The position numbers and the translations under genes are program-made. Shown here piece by piece: positions 24,852-32,743 of a stretch of DNA of 64,000 nucleotides; within the stretch, counting starts at the first letter, position 1, and each line of letters starts with the position of its first letter. The notes beneath the pieces were generated by a model that was given only the letters and a program-made list of their open reading frames with translations, ran no database searches and was not told where the DNA came from. The DNA is from Burkholderia sp. SRS-46 (GTDB taxonomy: Bacteria > Pseudomonadota > Gammaproteobacteria > Burkholderiales > Burkholderiaceae): positions 99,427 to 163,426 of the forward strand of contig NZ_PTXL01000016.1 of NCBI RefSeq assembly GCF_004343775.1, given 5' to 3'.

Positions 24852-25892
24852 ATGAAGCTGCGAACAATAGCGACACTAATCACGTTACTGGGGGCCGCAC
24901 AAGCTGCATTGGGTCTCGCCCAACAGCTGCCCGGTCAGGCATCAGCCAACTGGACGATCGCCACGGCATATCCTGCGGACACGGTTTCCGGACACGCAGC
25001 AGCCGACTTTGCGCGCACGCTCGAGGCAGCACTGGATGGGGCCGCGCACGTTTCCCCCCGTTTCGACTTCAAGACGATCGCAGCTGCGCTGTCCGAGGAT
25101 TCCACGCGACTTCCCTTTGCTCTCCTTTTTGCTGGTGATCTCGCGCGGAAGGAGCCGATCCTCGCACTTTCGGTTCGGCCCTATAGCGTCACATCCATCG
25201 ATGAGGCGCGCGAGATGGCACAGTTGGCGAAGCCTGCCTACCGGACAGCGCTCGCGCACCAGGGGCTCGTGTTGCTCGCCGTCGTGCCCTGGCCGCCTAC
25301 CGGTATCTGGTCCCGCAAGCCAATTGATTCTCCCCGTGACTTCGCGGGAATGCGTGTTCGCGCATACGACGAGTCCTCAAGGCGTGTCATGGCGAGGCTC
25401 GGCGCGCAAGTCGTGTCCCTGCCGATCCAGGAGGCGCTCGTGCAGCTCAAGGCAGGAGCGATCGATGCAATCATTTCGTCGGGCGACGGCGACGCGGGCC
25501 GCGCGTACGCGGACGTCCTTCCGAATTTCACGGCCCTTCGATACACCTATCCGGTCTCATTCCTCGTTGCCAGCAAGCAGTTTCTCGACGGCCTTTCCGC
25601 GCAGCAACGGTCTGCCGTATTCCAGTCTGGCGCAGAAGCTGAGCGGCTTGCGTGGGAAAGGCTGCCTGAACGTGTTCACCGCAACTATCGCTCGATGTCG
25701 GCTTGGGGGGTTGCTGTCCACGATCCCGCGCCGAAGTCTTTGATCGCGGCTGTAGAACGTGCAGCGAGGGCCGATACATCGGCCGCGATCGAGAACGACT
25801 ACGAGACCGCGCAAATGCTGTCGCAATTTCACAGCTGCTCGGTAACGCGTCGAGCTTGTGATTCGCATCTCGACCAGGAGGCCGCACGATGA
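24852..25892 (+). CDS. TRAP-type solute-binding protein (DctP family)
   Basis: A 346-aa exported protein with an N-terminal signal sequence (LITLLGAAQAALGLAQ). Family features include FDFKTIAAALSEDSTRL, the conserved PIDSPRDFAGMRVRAYDESS segment and the GAIDAIISSGDGD motif. DctP proteins normally feed a DctQM permease; none is encoded within the window. It may supply a permease elsewhere or, as in some sensor systems, hand its ligand to the dCache domain of the membrane protein encoded at 21452. It lies 122 bases after the regulator, a gap long enough for a promoter, and overlaps the next gene by 4 bases. Confidence 0.85.
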   Translation: MKLRTIATLITLLGAAQAALGLAQQLPGQASANWTIATAYPADTVSGHAAADFARTLEAALDGAAHVSPRFDFKTIAAALSEDSTRLPFALLFAGDLARKEPILALSVRPYSVTSIDEAREMAQLAKPAYRTALAHQGLVLLAVVPWPPTGIWSRKPIDSPRDFAGMRVRAYDESSRRVMARLGAQVVSLPIQEALVQLKAGAIDAIISSGDGDAGRAYADVLPNFTALRYTYPVSFLVASKQFLDGLSAQQRSAVFQSGAEAERLAWERLPERVHRNYRSMSAWGVAVHDPAPKSLIAAVERAARADTSAAIENDYETAQMLSQFHSCSVTRRACDSHLDQEAAR

Positions 25893-26125
25893 GTCCCGCT
25901 AAGCGAACGCTGACGATCGTCGTATTGGCGATCGGGTACCTCACCGCGCTCCTCGTTGGCCAACACCACGCCGCTAGGTCTCCAAGCGGGGTCACCGTGC
26001 TGCCAGTCGACGGCGTGGGTGCAAGCTGCCTGGTGGAGAACCACTATATTGGAGATGGCGAGATCCGCGGCCGGCAAACTTGCTCGCCTTCCAACGCGGA
26101 GGCGCCGCGTCGTGGCCGCAATTGA
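25889..26125 (+). CDS. Small exported protein, 78 aa
   Basis: Starts at ATG 25889 in a 4-base overlap with the DctP gene. The N-terminal stretch LTIVVLAIGYLTALLVG is a signal peptide or single membrane span; the rest is short, with two cysteines and a basic tail. In DctP operons this place is normally taken by the small permease subunit, but with one span this product is too small for DctQ. It overlaps the start of the 5-oxoprolinase gene by 14 bases. Function unknown. Confidence 0.5.
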   Translation: MSPAKRTLTIVVLAIGYLTALLVGQHHAARSPSGVTVLPVDGVGASCLVENHYIGDGEIRGRQTCSPSNAEAPRRGRN

Positions 26126-26882
26126 CCTGAACGTCAACATCGGGGAGGGCGGCGCACACGACGACGCCCTGCTGGCCTACGCGACGTCCATCAACGTTGC
26201 ATGTGGTTGGCATGCAGGCGACCCGATCACAATGCACAGGGCCGCGTCGGCCGCGCTTGCGCGCGACATCGCAATTGGTGCGCATCCCAGCTATCCGGCT
26301 AGGCCGCACGTTGGTCACCGCTCGTTGGAAATGAACCGCGACACCCTCTATGCGGGCATTCAGTACCAGATAGGCGCGCTGGCGGGCATCGTGAAAGCGC
26401 TCGGTGGTCGCCTCGCGCACGTTAAACCACACGGCGCCCTCTATAACGACGCCGAGCGTGACGCCGCGATTGCCGACGTCGTCGTGGCAGCCGTTCGTCG
26501 GGTCGATCCCTTCCTGGCTATATACGGTCTCTCAGGCGGGCGACTGCTCGCCGCAGCGCGCGGAGCCGGCCTGGTCGCCATCGCTGAAACGTTTGCGGAC
26601 CGCGGTTACCGTCCCAACGGAACCTTGGTACCGCGTTCTGAGGCCGGTGCGTTCATCGACGACCCCCGCCAGATCGCCCGCCGCGCCACGGAGGTCGCGA
26701 GCACGGGTCGGCTCCAGGCAGTTGACGGATCGTGGATCTCGGTCACAGCGCAGAGCTTATCTCTGTGCGGACGCGGGCCGGCCGCCGTGGTGGCCGCGCG
26801 TGCGATTCATGCGGCGCTTCGATCAGCCTCGTGCTCGCTCAGGCGTCCGATAAGGGTTGACACCAACACTGCGATACCTTAG
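26112..26882 (+). CDS. pxpA: 5-oxoprolinase subunit A (LamB/YcsF family)
   Basis: The GTG at 26112 has a GCGGAGGCG site and gives a 256-aa product starting MAAIDLNVNIGEGG, exactly where PxpA proteins begin. NVACGWHAGDP, HPSYPARPHVGHR and HVKPHGALYND are the conserved blocks. PxpA works with PxpB and PxpC to split 5-oxoproline to glutamate with ATP; neither partner is present here. It may borrow the chromosomal PxpBC. The overlap with the preceding gene suggests one transcript with the DctP gene, so the bound solute could be 5-oxoproline or a related lactam, which is inference. Confidence 0.85.
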   Translation: MAAIDLNVNIGEGGAHDDALLAYATSINVACGWHAGDPITMHRAASAALARDIAIGAHPSYPARPHVGHRSLEMNRDTLYAGIQYQIGALAGIVKALGGRLAHVKPHGALYNDAERDAAIADVVVAAVRRVDPFLAIYGLSGGRLLAAARGAGLVAIAETFADRGYRPNGTLVPRSEAGAFIDDPRQIARRATEVASTGRLQAVDGSWISVTAQSLSLCGRGPAAVVAARAIHAALRSASCSLRRPIRVDTNTAIP

Positions 26883-26901
26883 CCTATAAATCAAATGTGA
26901 T

Positions 26902-26921
26902 ATCAAAACATCAATTTTGAT
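26902..26921. promoter_or_regulatory. AT-rich inverted repeat, possible operator
   Basis: ATCAAAA (26902-26908) and TTTTGAT (26915-26921) form an inverted repeat, and a further TTTTTGAT follows. The surrounding 100 bases are the most AT-rich of the window. A TTGACA lies at 26859-26864. The site could be a promoter-operator for the gene at 27004. Confidence 0.4.
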
Positions 26922-27003
26922 TTTTGATTATCTGAACTTGAGAAAACTGCGCAAATCGCCCAAAACGTCTGCTTCTTTGTCTTCGAGGAATGCCGACACA
27001 AAC

Positions 27004-27276
27004 ATGGGGATCACTCAGGAAGAGCTATCGCGCAGGGTAATTTTGATAGATGAAACCTATGAGGTCGAAGTCTACGTAGGACCGTCCAAGACGTGGCAGG
27101 TAGATCTGGTCTTGAAGTCCGGGAAGCGGGTCGAAGTAGAGACGCAGCGCGGTACGCCGAAGATGTGGCGAACGCTCGAAAAGGCACTCGACTTCGTCAT
27201 TGCCTACTGCAGCCAGCGGTCCAAGCTGACCGTTCGGTACCAGGATTTTAAGCTGGAGAGTTTGTCGCAGGACTGA
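27004..27276 (+). CDS. Hypothetical protein, 90 aa
   Basis: I take ATG 27004 (MGITQEELSRRVILIDETYE). A TTG at 26917 in frame would add 29 residues but starts inside the AT-rich inverted repeat. Neither has a strong binding site. The product alternates short strands and one long helix (VDLVLKSGKRVEVE, RTLEKALDFVIAYC), as in small DNA- or RNA-binding folds, but no family can be named. Its base composition is lower in GC than its neighbours upstream. It lies at the junction between the non-transfer block and the secretion genes. Confidence 0.5.
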   Translation: MGITQEELSRRVILIDETYEVEVYVGPSKTWQVDLVLKSGKRVEVETQRGTPKMWRTLEKALDFVIAYCSQRSKLTVRYQDFKLESLSQD

Positions 27277-27283
27277 AGTGAGC

Positions 27284-27317
27284 GGTTGATGCAGGTGCGG
27301 GAACACCCGCATCAACC
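27284..27317 (+). terminator. Hairpin after the gene at 27004
   Basis: GGTTGATGC (27284-27292) pairs with GCATCAACC (27309-27317), with an alternative inner GCGGG/CCCGC pairing, eight bases after the stop codon. No clear T-run follows. Confidence 0.45.
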
Positions 27318-27605
27318 TGACCAATAGTAGTGTCTTGAGAGAGAGCACCCATGGCTTTGGCCATTGTACGCCATCCGGCGGGCGTCACTGCGCTCGCGCG
27401 CCAGCACGCAGGCGCTATTTCGTTACCCGATGTAACGTGGCCGTCCCTTTGCCTTGCCGCTTCCAAGGCGGCGGCAGCGCGCGTGCGTCTCTCTCGCCTC
27501 CTCCGATGCCGGCTCGATCACGCCGACATCTCGCGTGACATTTCCCTCGAACACCGTTTTTATCCTCGTGCCAGCCGAGTTTCCGGCCCTCGGACGCTGG
27601 CGTTT
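27318..27605. other. Non-coding stretch ahead of the pilus genes
   Basis: About 290 bases in which I see no supported gene. A frame opens with ATG at 27351 but continues straight through the terminator at 27606-27645, so it is unlikely to be translated. Because an intrinsic terminator closes this segment just before the first secretion gene, it may be an untranslated leader or a small RNA whose read-through controls the operon. No riboswitch class is recognisable. Confidence 0.4.
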
Positions 27606-27645
27606 CGCTTCGTGCAGGCCCCCCTCGCACGAAGCGCTTTTTATT
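27606..27645 (+). terminator. Strong Rho-independent terminator before the T4SS operon
   Basis: CGCTTCGTGC (27606-27615) pairs with GCACGAAGCG (27627-27636) around an 11-base C-rich loop and is followed by CTTTTTATT. This is the clearest intrinsic terminator of the plus strand in the window, 58 bases before the first secretion gene. Confidence 0.85.
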
Positions 27646-27702
27646 CCTGTTCGGTAGCGCAGCTCGGCGCTGCGTAATCGACGCCCCCGGAAGATAGCAA
27701 AC

Positions 27703-28179
27703 ATGCGCTTCTCGGCTCCTACCATAAGACAAATAGGACTACTAATCGCAGTAGCGATATTGTCTTGTCGTGTTGCTCACGCGTCCTGCTGGGAAGACGC
27801 CGGCTCGCAATACGGAATCGACCCGGCTCTCCTCAAGGCAATCGCGTGGAAGGAATCACGAGGGTGGACGGGCGCCCGTGGCCCGATGTTGAAAGACGGG
27901 AATCAGGCCATCGGCCTGATGCAGATCAACACCGTCCATCTTCCCACGCTCGCGCGCGTCGGCATTCAACGCCGCGATCTATTTGACGCTTGCACCAGCC
28001 AGCGCGTCGGCGCGTGGGTGCTGGCCAACTGCATCTCGCAGTTCGGCACCACCTGGAAGGCTGTCGGTTGCTACAACACCGGCCCGGCCTCCACCAATAC
28101 GGCGGCGCAGCTTCGATATGTACGCGACGTCCAGCGCTATTACGCCGCCTACAAACGCGCCCAACTGGAGGCCCAATGA
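27703..28179 (+). CDS. Lytic transglycosylase of the conjugation system
   Basis: A 158-aa exported enzyme that opens peptidoglycan for the transfer channel. After a signal peptide (IGLLIAVAILSCRVAHA) come the SLT motifs: the catalytic glutamate in AIAWKESRGW, GLMQINTVHLPTL, and YNTGPA. The length and single domain match F Orf169, PilT and VirB1-type enzymes. It is the first gene after the terminator at 27606-27645 and overlaps the next gene by 4 bases. Confidence 0.9.
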   Translation: MRFSAPTIRQIGLLIAVAILSCRVAHASCWEDAGSQYGIDPALLKAIAWKESRGWTGARGPMLKDGNQAIGLMQINTVHLPTLARVGIQRRDLFDACTSQRVGAWVLANCISQFGTTWKAVGCYNTGPASTNTAAQLRYVRDVQRYYAAYKRAQLEAQ

Positions 28180-28520
28180 CCCGTCCCATTTTTTCAATGG
28201 CTGTGCGTCTCGCAGCAGCGGTTTTCGGAACCGCACTTGCCGCTTCGGTCGGCGCACAGATGCTTGCCTCTCCGCAGCCGGTCGGTCGGATCTCCGACGT
28301 CACGCAGTTCGGCATGCGTCCAGATGCTCAGTTCGTCATTTGCGATGGCGACGAATGCCCCCCGCGGACGGTTAAGCACATCGCGCAGGCCCCCGTCGCG
28401 CGCGCTCCCGAACCCGAGTGGACGGTACCTGAGCCGGCTGCTCGGCCGGCCTCGAAACGCAAGGCCGTCAAGCACAAGCGGCATGTCCCGCACAAGCCGC
28501 GCGTGCGTCTCTGCAAGTAG
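28176..28520 (+). CDS. Exported hypothetical protein, 114 aa
   Basis: Starts at ATG 28176 in a 4-base overlap with the transglycosylase gene. The N-terminus is a signal peptide (VRLAAAVFGTALAASVGAQ). The mature protein contains FVICDGDECPPRTVKH, with a CxxxxC pair, and a very basic C-terminus rich in Lys and His (KRKAVKHKRHVPHKPRVRLC). I do not recognise the family. The basic tail and location just before the pilin gene suggest a periplasmic factor that contacts peptidoglycan or the outer membrane. Confidence 0.6.
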   Translation: MTRPIFSMAVRLAAAVFGTALAASVGAQMLASPQPVGRISDVTQFGMRPDAQFVICDGDECPPRTVKHIAQAPVARAPEPEWTVPEPAARPASKRKAVKHKRHVPHKPRVRLCK

Positions 28521-28548
28521 TTTTCAACCGCCACCGCAAGGAGCCAGC

Positions 28549-28941
28549 ATGTCCGTCATTTTGAAGTCTGTCGCTAACTCGCTGATTGCGCCGGAAAACG
28601 TCGCCTATCAGCTCGATCCCGGACGTCGCGACGCGATGTTCGACGAACTCCGCCAATGGGCGAAAGCCCTGCTCTTCACCATCCTCATCGTCGCGATCGT
28701 CTTCACGTGCATGCACGTGGGCGCCTCCGACGGCACCGAGTTCCAAGACGCATCGCAGAAGTTCGAGAACTGGGTCAAGGGTAACGCCGGCAAGCTGGCC
28801 GCCCTCGTGTGCGTGATGATCGGGATGTTCATGGCAGCGGTTCGCAAGGACTGGAACTGGCTGTTCGGCGGTGTCGCACTGGGTCTGCTCGTCGGCATCA
28901 TCGTCGGCATCATCAACGCGAGCTTCACCGCGACCATCTAA
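28549..28941 (+). CDS. traA: TraA-like major pilin precursor
   Basis: The 130-aa product has a hydrophilic leader with a first hydrophobic segment (ALLFTILIVAIVFTCMHV) and, after a short polar stretch, two further segments (LAALVCVMIGMFMAAV and LFGGVALGLLVGIIVGII). This is the layout of F-type propilins, where leader cleavage leaves a subunit of about 70 residues with two helices. The usual cleavage point would fall near GASDGTE. It stands directly before traL, as in F. An AAGGAG site precedes ATG 28549. Sequence identity to F TraA is not evident, so the call rests on position and topology. Confidence 0.75.
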   Translation: MSVILKSVANSLIAPENVAYQLDPGRRDAMFDELRQWAKALLFTILIVAIVFTCMHVGASDGTEFQDASQKFENWVKGNAGKLAALVCVMIGMFMAAVRKDWNWLFGGVALGLLVGIIVGIINASFTATI

Positions 28942-28954
28942 AGGAGAACGAAGA

Positions 28955-29248
28955 ATGGCAGCCGAGGATCTCTCCCACGCCATCCCCGTCACGCTGGACG
29001 ATGCCCCAAAGCTGTTGTTTTGGGATTGGGACGTAGCGATGGTGGTCATGACCGGTATCACTGTCGGCCTTGGCACTGGGTACCCGATCCTCGGCGTCGC
29101 ACTGGGGTTCGGCCTGGCCGCGGTCTATTCGAAGTTCTTCAAAGCAGGTACCCACCAAGGTGCCCCCTTTCACCTGCTCGGTTGGATGACCGGGCAGCCT
29201 CCGATGTCGGACCTGCCCGACAGTTACCTGCGTGATTTCCAGGGGTAA
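28955..29248 (+). CDS. traL: TraL, pilus assembly protein
   Basis: The 97-aa inner-membrane protein has two spans (VAMVVMTGITVGLGTGYPIL and GVALGFGLAAVYSKFF) and the C-terminal hallmark of TraL (FHLLGWMTGQPP, then LPDSYLRDFQG). It is needed at an early step of F-type pilus assembly. The start at 28955 follows AAGGAGAACG. traE begins six bases after its stop. Confidence 0.93.
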   Translation: MAAEDLSHAIPVTLDDAPKLLFWDWDVAMVVMTGITVGLGTGYPILGVALGFGLAAVYSKFFKAGTHQGAPFHLLGWMTGQPPMSDLPDSYLRDFQG

Positions 29249-29254
29249 TCGACC

Positions 29255-29845
29255 ATGCATCCAGGCATCGCCGCGAACGAGCGCGCCAATCTGCTCAGTA
29301 AGGTGAAGTTCCTCAAGCTCTGCCTTGTCTTCAGCCTTGGCTCGATCGTCCTACTTCTCATCCTCGTGATGTTTCTCGTCCTTCGTGACCCTACCCGTGT
29401 CGTCCCCCCGGAAATTCGACACGCATACGTAATCGGCTCTGGCACCGCGAACGGCGACTACCTGAGCGACATGTCCGACTACGTGTTGAGCCTGCAGGCG
29501 ACGACAACCCCGGAGATGGTCGATCACAACAACGCCGTGATTCTCAAGATGACCGACCCGGCAGCTTACCCGGTTATCAAGACCATGCTCGACGCGGCCG
29601 CGATCCGGATTAAACGCGAGCGCATCACGACGATTTTCGTGATGCGTACCAAGAGCATCGACCGGCCCAATAACCGCGTGATCACGACCGGCACGTTCAA
29701 AACCTACATCGGCGACAAGCTCGTCGGCGAGGAAGATCGGAGTCTTCTCGTCGCCTTCAACATCACCCTGACAGGACAGACCTATGTTCAGCAACTTGCG
29801 CAAGTGGATAGCCGCGGCAACGTTGTTCCCAATAGCGGCCGCTAA
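29255..29845 (+). CDS. traE: TraE, T4SS inner-membrane protein (VirB8-like)
   Basis: A 196-aa protein with one N-terminal membrane span (LCLVFSLGSIVLLLILVMFL) followed by a periplasmic domain of VirB8 type (ITTGTFKTYIGDKLVGEEDR). Length and order match F TraE. The 3' end overlaps the next gene by 62 bases in another phase, an unusually long overlap for this operon. It forms part of the channel core with TraB, TraK and TraV. Confidence 0.93.
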   Translation: MHPGIAANERANLLSKVKFLKLCLVFSLGSIVLLLILVMFLVLRDPTRVVPPEIRHAYVIGSGTANGDYLSDMSDYVLSLQATTTPEMVDHNNAVILKMTDPAAYPVIKTMLDAAAIRIKRERITTIFVMRTKSIDRPNNRVITTGTFKTYIGDKLVGEEDRSLLVAFNITLTGQTYVQQLAQVDSRGNVVPNSGR

Positions 29846-30530
29846 CGTTCTGCCGGCGAACGCAGCAACGGCCGGGGCGAGCGAGCCACGGGAATACACG
29901 GTTTCGGCGACCGAGCAGAACCGTCTCGAGATCGCGGGCCGCGCCATCAAGAAGGTTGTGCCCAGCCACAAAGGCGCGCTGACCTATGTGAAGGACAAGG
30001 GGAACGGCGTCTTCTATTTTGCCTTCGCAAATGGCGGGGACGGGATGGGTACCGAAACCCTGTACGTGATCGACGATCAAGGCGCGACCTACCAACTGCT
30101 GCTGCAGCCACGCCGAGTGCCGTCCGCAAACATCATCGTGCCGGCTGCTGGCGACGCTCCCGGGCGCAACGCCGCGGTCCGCACTGCCGCGACTTCGTCG
30201 GCATACCAGAGCGCCATCAAGGATCTCGTGTACGAGATGGCCGCCGCACAGGTTGACCCCGGCGCAAATCCCGCGGCTTCGGCAGTACCAGTGAACCAGG
30301 ACGTGCCGCTGTGGAAGGAAGCGCGCCTCATTTTCGAGACGAAGTACGTCGAGGACGCGTTCGTGGGGGAGCAATACACGCTCACCAATGTTTCGGGCAG
30401 CGACATGGTGATTGCTGAACAAGAGCTGTATCGCCCAGGTGTCGTGGTCGTCGCCGTTGAGCAACAAACGCTCGCGCCGGGCGACAGCACGCGCGTCTAC
30501 ATTGTCAGGGAGCGGGCCGGCGATGAGTGA
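29784..30530 (+). CDS. traK: TraK, T4SS outer-membrane core protein (VirB9-like)
   Basis: A 248-aa periplasmic protein with signal peptide (IAAATLFPIAAANVLPANA). It has the beta-rich build of TraK, with LIFETKYVEDAFVGEQYTLT in the C-terminal half, which contacts the outer-membrane ring. The start at 29784 lies inside traE; no later ATG would keep the signal peptide. The stop overlaps the traB start (ATGAGTGA). Length matches F TraK (242). Confidence 0.92.
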   Translation: MFSNLRKWIAAATLFPIAAANVLPANAATAGASEPREYTVSATEQNRLEIAGRAIKKVVPSHKGALTYVKDKGNGVFYFAFANGGDGMGTETLYVIDDQGATYQLLLQPRRVPSANIIVPAAGDAPGRNAAVRTAATSSAYQSAIKDLVYEMAAAQVDPGANPAASAVPVNQDVPLWKEARLIFETKYVEDAFVGEQYTLTNVSGSDMVIAEQELYRPGVVVVAVEQQTLAPGDSTRVYIVRERAGDE

Positions 30531-31956
30531 CCGAAACGATTCGTCCGCAGTGGCGGGCACTAACGATCGCATCAAATCGCGCCAGCGCGTGATCATGATT
30601 GCGGCGATGGTCTTGATCCTCGCCGCGACAGGTGTCGGATTATTCCTAAGCGGCGATGCCCCGCCGACGGCTAAGCCGAAACCAGTCGTTGAAGCAATTC
30701 AACCACCGGGCTCAATCAGCGATCGCGACGCGTGGCGAGGCATGTCCGACGCGAAGCTGCTCGACTTGGAGCAGCGAATTCAGAGTGTCGCTGCCGACCA
30801 GGCGAGAACCAAAGCGGCGGTCGACAAAGTTGCCTCCGATGTCGCCGGCCAGAAGGTAGCCGAAGCTAGTGCCGCCGCTAGTGCTGCTGCCGCTGCATCT
30901 GCTGCCGCGGCCGCCTCTGCACCGCCGGCAACTACTGCCGCAACGACGGCGTCGGCGACGTCCCTCAACAAACCTCTGCCTGTTGGCACGACCGGCCGTG
31001 GATTGGGCGGCAAGCGCGTATTGACGCCGCCGGGCGACAACCTCGCGCTGAACACACCGATCGGCGAGGGCATGCCGGCGTCGAATGAACTCGAGATCAT
31101 CGATTTCGACGACAGCGCAGACACCGGTGGCGTCAGTGGCAGCTCGCCCGGTGCAGGCGGGAAGCTCGAAGTACAGGGGTTTCCTGTCGATGCGCGAGCA
31201 CGCCGCTACAAAATGACCGCGTCTACCAACGGTGGAACGACCGGTGGCGCCGGCGGTAAGGGCGACGTCAACTTATTGCCGGCGGGATCCTTTATCCCGG
31301 TTGCAATGCTCAACGGCGTGGACGCCCCCACTGGCGGGCAAGCGCAGAGTGATCCGCTTTCCGTTGACCTCGAGGCTATCAAACCGGCGAATCTTCCGAA
31401 CGGAAAGAGCCTCGATGTCCGGGGCTGTCGGATCGTCTCGAGCGCGTGGGGTGATCTGTCCGCGGAGCGCATGATGGGCCGCACACAAACCTTGTCGTGC
31501 ATTATCGCCGGCCATCCGATTGAGATCGAAATCAAAGGCAAGCTGATCGGCGAAGACGGCAAGGAAGGTGTTCGCGGACGACTCGTTACGAAGCAGGGCC
31601 AAGTCCTCGCGAACGCGATTCTGGCCGGTTCGCTTGGTGGCATCGGCCAGGCGTTCCAACAGTCCGCGACGGTAACGTCCTTCGGCGGCGGCGGCGTTGC
31701 GCAGACGATCGATGGCGGTCAGGTCGGCCGTGCCGCGATCGGCGGCGGTGTCGGAACTGCCGGCCAGATGCTCGCGCAGTACTACCTGAAGGCCGCCGAC
31801 AAGCTTTTCCCCGTCATCGAGACGGACGCCACCCGGACGATCGAAGTCTCGATCACGAAGGGCGTGTACGTCGATGCTGCCACGGCAGCTCTGTTCGACG
31901 CACGTTCAACGTTGGACCGTTCCCGCAATCGCAATCGGAGAACCCGAGATGAATAA
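30523..31956 (+). CDS. traB: TraB, T4SS channel scaffold (VirB10-like)
   Basis: The start at 30523 gives 477 residues, close to F TraB (475). A single span near residue 25 (VIMIAAMVLILAATGVGLFL) is followed by a coiled-coil and a low-complexity Ala-rich linker (residues about 125-145) that crosses the periplasm. The C-terminal beta-barrel domain contains LPAGSFIPVAMLNGVDAPT, the family signature, and CRIVSSAWGDLSAERMMGR. The protein spans both membranes and forms the channel core with TraK and TraV. Confidence 0.94.
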   Translation: MSDRNDSSAVAGTNDRIKSRQRVIMIAAMVLILAATGVGLFLSGDAPPTAKPKPVVEAIQPPGSISDRDAWRGMSDAKLLDLEQRIQSVAADQARTKAAVDKVASDVAGQKVAEASAAASAAAAASAAAAASAPPATTAATTASATSLNKPLPVGTTGRGLGGKRVLTPPGDNLALNTPIGEGMPASNELEIIDFDDSADTGGVSGSSPGAGGKLEVQGFPVDARARRYKMTASTNGGTTGGAGGKGDVNLLPAGSFIPVAMLNGVDAPTGGQAQSDPLSVDLEAIKPANLPNGKSLDVRGCRIVSSAWGDLSAERMMGRTQTLSCIIAGHPIEIEIKGKLIGEDGKEGVRGRLVTKQGQVLANAILAGSLGGIGQAFQQSATVTSFGGGGVAQTIDGGQVGRAAIGGGVGTAGQMLAQYYLKAADKLFPVIETDATRTIEVSITKGVYVDAATAALFDARSTLDRSRNRNRRTRDE

Positions 31957-32743
31957 CCGCTTTTCACGCGGTCGTGTACGGCTGCTCGTCGCCGCGCTCG
32001 CTACGACCCTTGCCTACTCTTCGACCGTTTGCGCCGCCGACGAAACGGTAGCCGCCCAGCAAGTCTCGGACCACCTGGCGGCGACCTACCCGAAGACACC
32101 GTTTCGCGACGTGAAGCCCGCCCCTCTGCCCGGCCTGTACGAGGTGTCGATGGGCGAGACCGTGGCGTACACCGACAGCACCGGACGCTACTTCCTGTTC
32201 GGTCACCTGTACGACATGCAGGATCAGGTCGACATCACCGAGCAGCGCAAGGCACAGGGCTACAAGACCCGTTTTCCCGCAGCTGTCCTGAATCACGCAA
32301 TCAAAACCGTTCACGGTAACGGTCAGCGCGTGCTTGCCGTGTTCTCCGATCCGGACTGTCCGTACTGCCACCAGCTGGAGCAGCAGCTCGCCATGGTCGA
32401 CAACGTGACGATATACACGTTCCTTTATCCGCTCGAATCGCTTCATCCGGACGCAATGACCAAGTCGATTCGCATCCAGTGCTCGGCGGATCCAGCGAAA
32501 GCGTGGCGGGAGTGGATGACGGAGAGCCGTCTTCCGCCGCTCGTCTCCTGTCACCACCCGATCAACGACAACATCGTCCTCGGTTCCCGGCTCGGTGTTA
32601 CCGGCACGCCGACGATCATCGCCGAAGACGGACGCATGCTGCCCGGCGCAGTGTCGGCGGCGCAGCTCAGCGCGTGGCTCGACGCAAGCACGCGTGCCGC
32701 CTCGGCGAGCGCCGCGGCTCAGCCGCAAGGAGCCGTGAAATGA
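31949..32743 (+). CDS. dsbC: DsbC-type periplasmic disulfide isomerase
   Basis: The 264-aa exported protein (signal peptide VAALATTLAYSSTVCA) has a DsbC dimerisation segment with LYEVSMGETVAYTDSTGRYF and a thioredoxin domain with the active site SDPDCPYCHQLE and the cis-proline loop TGTPTII. DsbC between traB and traV is the usual order in R27/SXT-type F-like systems. It rearranges disulfides in TraU, TraN, TraH and TraV. It overlaps traB by 8 bases and traV by 4. Confidence 0.9.
   Translation: MNNRFSRGRVRLLVAALATTLAYSSTVCAADETVAAQQVSDHLAATYPKTPFRDVKPAPLPGLYEVSMGETVAYTDSTGRYFLFGHLYDMQDQVDITEQRKAQGYKTRFPAAVLNHAIKTVHGNGQRVLAVFSDPDCPYCHQLEQQLAMVDNVTIYTFLYPLESLHPDAMTKSIRIQCSADPAKAWREWMTESRLPPLVSCHHPINDNIVLGSRLGVTGTPTIIAEDGRMLPGAVSAAQLSAWLDASTRAASASAAAQPQGAVK

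Noticed and set aside
27351..27677. 108-aa plus-strand frame
   Set aside because: It reads through a strong intrinsic terminator (27606-27645) and has no binding site or domain.
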